From Vibrio metoecus (GTDB lineage: Bacteria > Pseudomonadota > Gammaproteobacteria > Enterobacterales > Vibrionaceae): a DNA stretch of 64,000 nt. Every line of letters starts with the position of its first letter. Position 1 is the first letter of the stretch. Below the pieces are notes generated by a model. It worked only from the letters and a program-made list of their open reading frames with translations. It made no database searches and was not told where the DNA came from. The DNA lies in NCBI RefSeq assembly GCF_009665255.1, contig NZ_CP035686.1, forward strand, positions 806,001-870,000, in the 5' to 3' direction. Shown here piece after piece: positions 33,983 through 42,104 of this stretch. Both the position numbers and the translations under genes were made by a program.

Positions 33983-35152
33983 ATGTTAGAAATACTGTTC
34001 TTGTTATTGCCAATTGCCGCCGCCTACGGTTGGTATATGGGACATCGTAGTGCCCAGCAAGACAAGCAGAAACAATCTCATCAAATTTCACGGCAATATG
34101 TAACGGGGTTAAACCTGCTGCTTTCTGATCAATCGGATAAAGCCGTCGATCACTTCATTGAATTACTTCAAGTCGATAACGAAACTATCGATACTCACTT
34201 AGCGCTTGGTAATCTTTTCCGTTCTCGTGGTGAAGTGGACCGTGCTATTCGTATTCACCAGAATCTTATCTCTCGATCTGGGTTAACGGTTGATCAGAAA
34301 AACCTCGCGCTACAACAACTAGCAAAAGATTATATGGTGTCAGGTTTTCTTGACCGAGCCGAAAAAATTCTTGAGCAGCTGATTGATGAACCTGAGCATC
34401 GTGAATCCGCTCTTCAACAACTCACCGCTATCTACCAACAAACTCGTGAATGGCACAAGGCTATTGAATGTGCCTCAGCGTTGGTAAAGTTAGGGCGTAA
34501 GCGGATGAGAGGCAGTATTGCACACTTTTACTGTGAATTAGCCATGCTTGAAAAAGCAGATGGTAATGACAGCAAAGCAGTCCAGTGGTTTAAAAAAGCA
34601 TTACAAGAAGATCCTAAGTGTGTGCGTGCTACGATCTCACTTGGTAAGCTTTACCTACAAAATGAAGACTACCAAAAAACCATTGACCATTTAGAAGCAG
34701 TTATTGAACAAGATGTTGATTTTGTTGGTGAAGTGCTTAATACCTTAGCGGAGTGTTACCACCACTTGGGCCGCGAGCAAGATCTCATTGACTTTTTACG
34801 TCGCTGTATTGCCAACAAAGCTGGGGTATCTGCAGAGTTAATGCTAGCTCAGCTCGTAGCTCAACATGAAGGCACTGCGGCGGCACAAGAAATATTGACC
34901 AAACAGTTGGTTAAGAATCCCACAATGAAAGGTTTTTATCGCCTGATTGATTACCATATTGCGGAAGCAGAAGAGGGTCGAGCGAAAGCCAGTTTATCGA
35001 CACTGCAGCGTTTGGTGGGAGAACAGCTCAAAGTAAAACCACACTACCGCTGCCGTAAATGTGGGTTTTCAACGCATTCACTCTATTGGCATTGTCCTTC
35101 GTGTAAGAACTGGGGTTCAATTAAACCGATCAGAGGCTTAGACGGTGAGTAA
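33983..35152 (+). CDS. lapB: LPS assembly protein LapB (YciM), TPR and rubredoxin-like zinc domain
   Basis: 389 residues: N-terminal membrane anchor, roughly nine tetratricopeptide repeats, and a C-terminal metal-binding knuckle YRCRKCGFSTHSLYWHCPSCKNWGSI with two CxxC pairs. LapB brings LpxC to FtsH and so limits lipid A synthesis. Co-transcribed with lapA; a short hairpin follows. Confidence 0.94.
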   Translation: MLEILFLLLPIAAAYGWYMGHRSAQQDKQKQSHQISRQYVTGLNLLLSDQSDKAVDHFIELLQVDNETIDTHLALGNLFRSRGEVDRAIRIHQNLISRSGLTVDQKNLALQQLAKDYMVSGFLDRAEKILEQLIDEPEHRESALQQLTAIYQQTREWHKAIECASALVKLGRKRMRGSIAHFYCELAMLEKADGNDSKAVQWFKKALQEDPKCVRATISLGKLYLQNEDYQKTIDHLEAVIEQDVDFVGEVLNTLAECYHHLGREQDLIDFLRRCIANKAGVSAELMLAQLVAQHEGTAAAQEILTKQLVKNPTMKGFYRLIDYHIAEAEEGRAKASLSTLQRLVGEQLKVKPHYRCRKCGFSTHSLYWHCPSCKNWGSIKPIRGLDGE

Positions 35153-35174
35153 TTAAAGCATTCAGAAGTATTAT

Positions 35175-35200
35175 GCAGCTATTTATGGCTGCTTTTTTTT
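35175..35200 (+). terminator. Terminator between lapB and pyrF
   Basis: GCAGC / GCTGC short stem with eight T. Confidence 0.65.
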
Positions 35201-35227
35201 AAACATGTTGTACAGATAGGAGAAACG

Positions 35228-35923
35228 ATGAACGACCCAAAAGTGATTGTTGCACTGGATTATGACAATCTCGCGGATGCGCTCGCGTTTGTGGATAAGA
35301 TCGACCCAAGCTCATGTCGATTAAAAGTGGGTAAAGAGATGTTCACTCTGTTTGGCCCTGATTTTGTCCGTGAACTACATAAGCGCGGTTTTTCTGTGTT
35401 TCTGGATCTGAAGTTTCACGATATTCCCAATACTTGTTCAAAGGCGGTGAAAGCTGCCGCTGAGATGGGGGTATGGATGGTAAACGTTCACGCTAGTGGT
35501 GGTGAGCGTATGATGGCGGCATCACGTGAAATATTAGAACCATATGGAAAAGATCGTCCATTACTGATTGGTGTTACGGTTTTAACCAGTATGGAATCTT
35601 CTGATTTACAAGGGATTGGAATTCAAAGTTCACCACAAGACCATGTATTGAGGCTGGCTACTTTGACCAAAAATTCAGGCCTTGATGGTGTTGTGTGCTC
35701 AGCTCAAGAAGCGTCACTGTTGAAGCAAAATTTGGGGCGTGAATTCAAACTCGTTACACCAGGAATTCGACCAGCAGGTTCTGAACAAGGCGATCAACGC
35801 CGTATTATGACGCCAGCGCAAGCTATTGCTGTGGGCTCCGACTATTTAGTGATTGGTCGACCTATCACTCAGGCTGAGCAACCTGCACTCGTCTTGCAAG
35901 AAATTAATCGTTCTTTAGCCTAG
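35228..35923 (+). CDS. pyrF: Orotidine 5'-phosphate decarboxylase
   Basis: 231 residues; the catalytic signature FLDLKFHDIPNTCSKAV carries the Asp-Lys-Asp-His set, with VTPGIRP and YLVIGRPITQA at the phosphate-binding end. Last step of UMP synthesis. AGGAGAAACG precedes the start. Follows lapAB as in enterics. Confidence 0.97.
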   Translation: MNDPKVIVALDYDNLADALAFVDKIDPSSCRLKVGKEMFTLFGPDFVRELHKRGFSVFLDLKFHDIPNTCSKAVKAAAEMGVWMVNVHASGGERMMAASREILEPYGKDRPLLIGVTVLTSMESSDLQGIGIQSSPQDHVLRLATLTKNSGLDGVVCSAQEASLLKQNLGREFKLVTPGIRPAGSEQGDQRRIMTPAQAIAVGSDYLVIGRPITQAEQPALVLQEINRSLA

Positions 35924-35953
35924 TTGGATGAAGATGAGCGCTATGTAATCATC

Positions 35954-35982
35954 AAGCCCTACCTTTTGTAGGGCTTAATTTT
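35954..35982. terminator. Bidirectional terminator between pyrF and miaE
   Basis: AAGCCCTAC / GTAGGGCTT stem with AATTTT on the plus side; it sits between convergent genes. Confidence 0.75.
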
Positions 35983-35987
35983 ATGGT

Positions 35988-36764
35988 TTAGCTTGGAACT
36001 CCGCTGTGAAATTTGAAATCACAGTCTGGGCTTGAGATCAATTCCGCTTCAATCCTTCCGAAATAAGCTACACGTTCAGCATTATCGTGGCCGGCAATTT
36101 GTTCTGCGAGCTGTAAGTAATCTTGATAATGGCGTGCTTCTGAACGTAACAAAGAAATGTAGAATTTCGCCATTTCTTCATCTAGATAAGGCGCGAGTTT
36201 AGCAAAGCGCTCACAGGATCGAGCTTCAATGTAAGCGCCTACTATCAATTTATCTATCAAAGTCTGAGGCTCATGCGTTTTCATGTGTGATAAAAGTGTT
36301 TTCGCATAACGACTAGCAGGAATTGATTCATAGTCGATATTGCGTGCCTGCATGATTTCTAATACTTGATAGAAATGGTGTAACTCTTCTTTTATCAGTA
36401 ACACCATTTTGTCGATCAGATCTTGGCTATATGGCGAGTCAGATTTAGCAATGATCGCTTTAGAAATTTGGCTTTTTCCTTTGAGCGAGCCAATATCTCC
36501 AATTTTGCGGTACGCAAAATCTTCATAAGGCTTAAGCCAATCCAATAGCGATACTTCACTGTCTTTGTCGACCGCATATTTACGGATCAGGAACATAGCC
36601 GATTGACCTGCTTTTAATTCACACAGTAAATGGTCTAAAAGTAGAATACGCAAATTTTCTGGTTTACGTGCTTCGGCTATCCATGAGTCTGGAGTAGGGC
36701 ATAGTAAGAAATGGTTAATCGGTTCTAAGAGCTGTTGAATGGTAGAGGAATAAATCATGGTCAT
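35988..36764 (-). CDS. miaE: tRNA-(ms2io6A37) hydroxylase MiaE
   Basis: 258 residues with ferritin-like diiron motifs: Glu plus EELHHFYQVLEIM and a second pair EARSCERFAKLA and SEARHYQDYL. Hydroxylates the isopentenyl group of ms2i6A at tRNA position 37 using O2. Start ATGACCATGATT at 36764; the next ATG (36758) is also possible. Short gap to the upstream anchored coiled-coil gene. Confidence 0.92.
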   Translation of the reverse strand: MTMIYSSTIQQLLEPINHFLLCPTPDSWIAEARKPENLRILLLDHLLCELKAGQSAMFLIRKYAVDKDSEVSLLDWLKPYEDFAYRKIGDIGSLKGKSQISKAIIAKSDSPYSQDLIDKMVLLIKEELHHFYQVLEIMQARNIDYESIPASRYAKTLLSHMKTHEPQTLIDKLIVGAYIEARSCERFAKLAPYLDEEMAKFYISLLRSEARHYQDYLQLAEQIAGHDNAERVAYFGRIEAELISSPDCDFKFHSGVPS

Positions 36765-36776
36765 TATTTAATAGCA

Positions 36777-36794
36777 AGGCCGCATAAGCGGCCT
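36777..36794 (-). terminator. Small GC-rich hairpin upstream of miaE
   Basis: AGGCCGC-ATAA-GCGGCCT stem, between the coiled-coil gene and miaE on the minus strand. The T tract is weak, so read-through to miaE is likely. Confidence 0.4.
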
Positions 36795-36825
36795 GAAGTT
36801 AATCAAATCAATATATCGCGGAATA

Positions 36826-37590
36826 CTACCACTTTTTCTTTTCGCCGAAGAGCACATCCATATCGCTTTTACGCTCATTCTCTTCGATCTGTTGTAAATC
36901 AGACGCAGTTTTGTTTTGGCGTTTTTGTTCGAGCTCGTCATACATGGTTTGTAGTTTTTCTCGAGCTTGGTTCGAATAGCTATCATTTTTAGACGCTAAT
37001 ACATCGATTCCTTTACGTAGCAACTGAATTGCGGTACCTGGTTGACCACGCAAAATAGAGTCATTAGCGCGTTTGATAACGTTCTCTATGTTGATACGGA
37101 TCTGAATGGTTTCTAAGCGAGCATTTTCGGCTACATAGGCTTGGGTTTCAAAACGGCCTTTGTTGTGTTCGCTGCGGATCGTATCACGTAGACGCTTGAC
37201 GAGCTTGAGCATGATGATGGCTTGTTTATCGCTACTTGGTACCTTAAAGGATGTACTTTCACCACCAGGATGACTTTGTTGCAGGTGGTTGATTTGACCT
37301 TTCATATTTTCAATTCGTTGAGCGAGTTGCTTATTTTTAGGGTCAAGGTCAAACATGCTTTGGAGTGCATCAAGAATGCGATTGTTCAAGCAGACTAATA
37401 GCTCTTTACTGAAGGGTAAGTGATGAGCGTTACCGATAAGATCTTCAGTGGCATCAATGATCGCAACATAACGTGAAGATTCTTGCTTCTTAGCACTTTC
37501 GACCTTCACTCTATATTGCAACATGATGTTGTAGCCAAGAACCAAAATAAGCAAAATGGCCACCAGAGCAATGATTAAACCTATATTCAT
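36826..37590 (-). CDS. Membrane-anchored coiled-coil protein of unknown function
   Basis: Start set at MNIGLIIALVAIL (37590), placing one membrane helix at residues 3-22; a TTG eight codons upstream is less likely. About 254 residues. The rest is mostly helical and charged, with ENMKGQINHLQQ, ARLETIQIRINIENVIKRANDSILRGQPGTAIQLLRKGIDVL and a lysine/aspartate-rich tail. Homologues in vibrios are often called DNA repair ATPase, but I see no Walker motif. The sequence alone gives no reaction. Upstream of miaE on the same strand. Confidence 0.7.
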   Translation of the reverse strand: MNIGLIIALVAILLILVLGYNIMLQYRVKVESAKKQESSRYVAIIDATEDLIGNAHHLPFSKELLVCLNNRILDALQSMFDLDPKNKQLAQRIENMKGQINHLQQSHPGGESTSFKVPSSDKQAIIMLKLVKRLRDTIRSEHNKGRFETQAYVAENARLETIQIRINIENVIKRANDSILRGQPGTAIQLLRKGIDVLASKNDSYSNQAREKLQTMYDELEQKRQNKTASDLQQIEENERKSDMDVLFGEKKKW

Positions 37591-37878
37591 AAAATCCGTA
37601 TCTTCAGTTTTCAATGGCTAACGATTAAGGATACACGCTCGTTGTAATCCCGACAATTTACTCTGTTGATTATTCCTGTTTTATCAAGCAAAAACCGCTT
37701 TTCCGCAACGACTTTGAGGGTTACGTGGCAATTTTTTCATCAGATACGCAAGATGCTGAATATTCAAATCACGCTTCTTTCGATAAAGGCTAGGAATTGT
37801 TGTCCTGAAGCGTTATAACTAATAATTATAAAATATGTGTGTATGTGGCAAAGCATCGCAAGGGATTATGGGAAAAAG

Positions 37879-38853
37879 ATGAAACTGCAGCAGTTAAAAT
37901 ACATCGTTGAAGTGGTCAATCACAATTTGAATGTGTCTGCGACCGCGGAAAATCTGTATACCTCACAACCTGGGATCAGTAAACAGGTCAGATTATTGGA
38001 AGATGAACTTGGGATTCAGATTTTTGAGCGTAGCGGCAAGCATCTGACACAAGTGACACCAGCGGGGGAGCATATTGTACGGATCGCAACTGAAATTCTT
38101 TCGCGAGTAGAAAGCATTAAAGCGGTGGCGTCTGAACACACTCATCCAGAAATGGGGACGTTGAATATTTCTACAACCCATACACAGGCTCGATATGCCT
38201 TACCTGAAGTGATCAAAGGTTTCACCAAACGTTATCCCAAAGTCTCTTTACACATGCACCAAGGTACGCCAACTCAAATGTCAGAAGCGATTGCAAAAGG
38301 TACAGCCAATTTTGCGATTGCGACGGAAGCCTTGCACTTGTACCAAGACGCGATCATGTTGCCTTGTTATCACTGGAATCGTTCGATTGTTGTTCCGAAA
38401 GATCACCCACTGACTAAGAAGGAACAGGTAACGATCGAAGATCTGGCTGCTTACCCATTAGTGACCTATGTGTTTGGTTTTACGGGCCGTTCAGAGCTGG
38501 ACAGTGCATTCAACCGAGTTGGTATGACACCTAAAGTGGTGTTCACTGCCACGGATGCGGATGTGATCAAGACTTATGTGCGCATGGGTATCGGTGTGGG
38601 GGTAATTGCGAGTATGGCCGTTGATAAAAAACAGGATACCGATCTTGTCGCCATCGACGCGAGCCACATTTTTAGTGCCAGTACAACCAGTATTGGTTTC
38701 CGTCGTGGTACTTTCCTGCGTTCTTATATGTTTGATTTTATGGAGCGTTTTGCTCCACATTTGACTCGTCCTGTAGTTGAACAGGCAATTTCGCTTAAAT
38801 CTAATGTTGAGATCGCTGAAATGTTTAAGGACATTGATCTTCCGGTACGTTAA
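37879..38853 (+). CDS. cysB: LysR-family cysteine regulon activator CysB
   Basis: Start set at MKLQQLKYIVEVVNHNLNVSATAENLYTSQPGISKQVRLLEDELG (37879), identical in design to E. coli CysB; 324 residues. N-terminal winged helix, then an inducer-binding domain (TTHTQARYALPEVIKGFTKRYPKVSLHMHQGTP) that binds N-acetylserine. Activates sulfate assimilation genes. The 288-bp gap upstream (37591-37878) probably holds divergent promoters; nothing specific seen. Confidence 0.95.
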   Translation: MKLQQLKYIVEVVNHNLNVSATAENLYTSQPGISKQVRLLEDELGIQIFERSGKHLTQVTPAGEHIVRIATEILSRVESIKAVASEHTHPEMGTLNISTTHTQARYALPEVIKGFTKRYPKVSLHMHQGTPTQMSEAIAKGTANFAIATEALHLYQDAIMLPCYHWNRSIVVPKDHPLTKKEQVTIEDLAAYPLVTYVFGFTGRSELDSAFNRVGMTPKVVFTATDADVIKTYVRMGIGVGVIASMAVDKKQDTDLVAIDASHIFSASTTSIGFRRGTFLRSYMFDFMERFAPHLTRPVVEQAISLKSNVEIAEMFKDIDLPVR

Positions 38854-38914
38854 CGCGCTTTTACTTTCACTTCGCTGTGCTTCCTCCTAGAATGGCTCAC
38901 CCATTGGAGGAAGC

Positions 38915-40129
38915 ATGCAAGCTCAGTTCAAACTACTCGATTTATTCTTAACCCAAACACAACCTTTTTGGCGTTATGAGGCTTTTCACGCTTGTCGTTT
39001 GGCCGATGTGCCTTGGGGAGGACGAAAGCCTACGTTAACCGCTTGGTTGCATTCGCTCACTCATAGTGAGATAGAGCAATACAAGGCTGAACCTGAGCAT
39101 CTATTCTCCATTCTGTCTGATTTTTTCCCACAGTTGGATGAGGTCAAAAACACAATTGCCATCCAGTCTTGTTCATTGCCGGCATTACGTTTGCCTAAGT
39201 TCTTTGACAAAGGAATCCCTGGGCGCAAATGGCAGCAGATCGAAGCAATGAGCAAAGTGCTTATCGCTCATCATCAAGGAAATGAATGGCTAGAGTGGTG
39301 TGCAGGTAAAGGTTATTTAGGGCGCATTTTGGCTTGTGTGAGTCAGCAACCCGTGGTCAGTTTTGAGTATCAAGCTGAGCTTTGCTGTTCTGGGCAGAAA
39401 GATGCGGACTCACTTCAGCTGCCGATGCAGTTTGTACAGGGGGATGCATTGGATGAGCGTTCAGCCGCTTTGTTTAAACCCAATACTCACGCTGTTGCGC
39501 TACATGCGTGTGGTGATTTACACGTAAAGATGCTGCAGTACGCGACATCTGCTCATGCTGATGCCATCAGCTTTTCTCCTTGTTGTTACCATTTGACTCA
39601 AACGGAGCAGTATCAATGCATGTCGAGTGTTGCGCAGCGTTCTGCTCTTACCCTGACTCGCCAAGAGCTGCGATTACCGCTTCAAGAAACTGTGACGGGT
39701 GGTGACCGCGTTAAGAGACATCGTCAACAAGAGATGGTTTACCGCTTTGGTTTTGATGCCTTAATGAGCCAAGTGTGTAATTGTCCTTCTTATACGCCAG
39801 TTCCCAGTATTCAAAAATCCAAGCTTAACCAAGGATTTGCAGAATTTTGCCAGTGGGCGGTGCAAGAAAAAAATATTGCAGTGGATTTTACTGAAGTTGA
39901 TTTTGCTTACTTTGAGAGTATTGGATATCAGCGATTTTGGCAAATGGAACGGATAAGCCTAGTTCAAGATGGTTTCCGGCGGCTGCTAGAGCTTTGGCTT
40001 GTGCTAGATAAGGCGCTGTATTTGCAGGAAAACGGCTATGAAGTCAACCTGAGTGAGTTTTGTGACCGTAAGGTAACGCCACGAAATTTGGTGGTAAACG
40101 CTCAGCGTCGAAAAGGAGAGAGCCGATAA
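38915..40129 (+). CDS. SAM-dependent methyltransferase (Methyltransf_32-like)
   Basis: 404 residues. Motif I is EWCAGKGYLGRILACV, an acidic FEYQAELCCSGQKDA follows, then VQGDALDE, ALHACGDLHVKML and the diagnostic ISFSPCCYHLTQTE. This pattern occurs in the TRMT13/METTL25-like group of class I methyltransferases; the substrate is unknown and could be RNA or protein. The region upstream of motif I (residues 1-120) has no clear family. Single gene convergent with ald. Confidence 0.75.
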   Translation: MQAQFKLLDLFLTQTQPFWRYEAFHACRLADVPWGGRKPTLTAWLHSLTHSEIEQYKAEPEHLFSILSDFFPQLDEVKNTIAIQSCSLPALRLPKFFDKGIPGRKWQQIEAMSKVLIAHHQGNEWLEWCAGKGYLGRILACVSQQPVVSFEYQAELCCSGQKDADSLQLPMQFVQGDALDERSAALFKPNTHAVALHACGDLHVKMLQYATSAHADAISFSPCCYHLTQTEQYQCMSSVAQRSALTLTRQELRLPLQETVTGGDRVKRHRQQEMVYRFGFDALMSQVCNCPSYTPVPSIQKSKLNQGFAEFCQWAVQEKNIAVDFTEVDFAYFESIGYQRFWQMERISLVQDGFRRLLELWLVLDKALYLQENGYEVNLSEFCDRKVTPRNLVVNAQRRKGESR

Positions 40130-40140
40130 TATCGGCTCTC
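40118..40140. terminator. Terminator between the methyltransferase gene and ald
   Basis: GAGAGCCGAT-AAT-ATCGGCTCTC, a perfect 10-bp stem that contains the methyltransferase stop codon; TTTT follows on the minus strand, so it mainly ends ald. Confidence 0.75.
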
Positions 40141-40147
40141 AGAAAAA

Positions 40148-41272
40148 TTAATTAAACATCGCAATCGCTTTGGCTGGCTCGACATATTCGAGGCCAAAGT
40201 TTTCTGCTACCTCTTTATAAGTCACTTTTCCGTGAATTACGTTGAGGCCTTTTAAAAATCCTGCGTCTTCCAATAAGGCTTTTTGGTAGCCTTTATTGGC
40301 GAGTTTAACGATATATGGTAGCGTGGCGTTATTAAGAGCAAAGGTAGAAGTGCGCGCCACAGCACCAGGCATATTAGCCACACAATAATGAACGACATCA
40401 TCAACGATGTAAGTCGGTTCTGCGTGGGTAGTTGGATGAGAGGTTTCGAAACAGCCGCCTTGATCGATAGCAACGTCAACGACTGCAGAACCTGGTTTCA
40501 TGCGCTCAATGTGTTGTTTGGTAACCAGTTTGGGAGCTGCTGCACCGGGAATCAGTACCGCCCCGATCACTAAGTCTGCTTCTAATACGTATTTTTCGAT
40601 AGCATCTGTGGTGGAATAAACCACGTTAGCTCGGCCTTGAAACTCTTCATCGAGTTTGCGTAAGGTATCAATATTGCGATCTAAGATGGTAACATTTGCA
40701 CGTAACCCAATCGCCATACGAGCAGCATTGGCGCCGACAACGCCACCACCGATGATGACGATATTGGCAGGAGCTACACCGGGTACGCCGCCGAGCAATA
40801 AGCCGCTACCGCCGTGAGATTTTTCTAATGTTTGAGCGCCAGCCTGAATGGACATCCGGCCCGCAACTTCAGACATTGGAGCCAATAGTGGTAAACGACC
40901 CATATTATCTGTTACAGTCTCATAGGCTATGCAGACAGCTTTGCTCTTGATTAGCTCTTCAGTTTGTGGAAAATCTGGAGCGAGGTGCAAATAAGTAAAT
41001 AAAATTTGCCCCTCTTTGAGCATGGCACGCTCTACAGCTTGAGGTTCTTTGACCTTTACAATCATCTCTGCTTTCGCGAATACGTCTGCAGCGGTAGGAA
41101 GAATGGATGCGCCTACAGCGATGTAATCATCGTCTGAAAAGCCAATGCCGGAACCGGCATTTGTTTCTACGTAAACTTGGTGACCGTGTGTGACAAGTTC
41201 TCGCACGCTAGCTGGAATCATGCCCACACGATATTCGTGGTTCTTGATTTCTTTAGGAACGCCAATGATCAT
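40148..41272 (-). CDS. ald: Alanine dehydrogenase
   Basis: 374 residues starting MIIGVPKEIKNHEYRVGMIPASV. Catalytic Lys in the IVKVKEPQ region and His in YLHLAPDF; NAD-binding GGGVVGANAARMA. Interconverts alanine and pyruvate plus ammonia with NAD. Divergent from lrp across a 156-bp AT-rich region (41273-41428), a layout suggesting Lrp control of ald. Confidence 0.96.
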   Translation of the reverse strand: MIIGVPKEIKNHEYRVGMIPASVRELVTHGHQVYVETNAGSGIGFSDDDYIAVGASILPTAADVFAKAEMIVKVKEPQAVERAMLKEGQILFTYLHLAPDFPQTEELIKSKAVCIAYETVTDNMGRLPLLAPMSEVAGRMSIQAGAQTLEKSHGGSGLLLGGVPGVAPANIVIIGGGVVGANAARMAIGLRANVTILDRNIDTLRKLDEEFQGRANVVYSTTDAIEKYVLEADLVIGAVLIPGAAAPKLVTKQHIERMKPGSAVVDVAIDQGGCFETSHPTTHAEPTYIVDDVVHYCVANMPGAVARTSTFALNNATLPYIVKLANKGYQKALLEDAGFLKGLNVIHGKVTYKEVAENFGLEYVEPAKAIAMFN

Positions 41273-41428
41273 CCTAACTCCTTAGATTAATTTGGTTGTA
41301 TTGACTATATGTAGGGTTGTTCTATCGAATTTGTGGCTAGTATAGTGACTAGTGTGAAAAATTTGATGCTAAATATTAAGAAGTTGTAGTATATTTTTTT
41401 GCAGGGAAGTAATAAGGTGGAATAAAAA

Positions 41429-41923
41429 ATGGTGGATAGTTATAAGAAGCCGTCTAAGGACTTAGACCGTATTGATCGCAATATATTGAATGAATTGCAA
41501 AAAGACGGTCGAATTTCAAACGTAGAATTATCAAAGCGTGTAGGACTTTCACCTACACCGTGTCTTGAGCGTGTTCGTCGTCTCGAACGTCAAGGATTTA
41601 TTACCGGCTACACCGCGTTATTGAATCCTCAGTATTTGGATGCATCACTATTGGTGTTTGTTGAAATTACGTTAAATCGTGGTGCGCCCGATGTATTTGA
41701 ACAGTTTAATACCGCGGTTCAAAAGCTAGATGATATTCAAGAGTGTCACCTAGTTTCCGGTGATTTTGACTATCTGCTAAAAACCCGTGTATCGGATATG
41801 GGGGCTTATCGCCGCTTGTTAGGTGACACCTTACTCCGCTTACCTGGTGTAAATGACACACGTACTTACGTGGTCATGGAAGAAGTTAAGCAAACCAACC
41901 AATTAGTGATTAAAACTCGCTAA
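41429..41923 (+). CDS. lrp: Leucine-responsive regulatory protein Lrp
   Basis: 164 residues: DNA-binding domain LDRIDRNILNELQKDGRISNVELSKRVGLSPTPCLERVRRLERQGFI, then the RAM ligand domain (DIQECHLVSGDFDYLLKTRVSDMGAYRRLLGD). Global regulator of amino-acid metabolism. GTAATAAGGTGGA precedes the start. Followed by ftsK, as in enterics. Confidence 0.96.
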   Translation: MVDSYKKPSKDLDRIDRNILNELQKDGRISNVELSKRVGLSPTPCLERVRRLERQGFITGYTALLNPQYLDASLLVFVEITLNRGAPDVFEQFNTAVQKLDDIQECHLVSGDFDYLLKTRVSDMGAYRRLLGDTLLRLPGVNDTRTYVVMEEVKQTNQLVIKTR

Positions 41924-42009
41924 CTCAGAGCGAATGTTGGAGATCTTTCCACATTCTGACTTTCGCGAATTGGGTTTTTGCCCTTGATATGGTTAAATCT
42001 CCAAACAAA

Positions 42010-42038
42010 CCGAGCGGCGTTAGCCGCTCGGACTGTTT
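42010..42038 (+). terminator. GC-rich hairpin between lrp and ftsK
   Basis: CCGAGCGGC-GTTA-GCCGCTCGG stem followed by ACTGTTT. No strong T tract; probable terminator of lrp. Confidence 0.6.
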
Positions 42039-42104
42039 CAACGCCATGAAACTGCGTATAGTGTTGCGCAGTATGAACGGCCTTAATCATAGTCAAGTTG
42101 GTTT

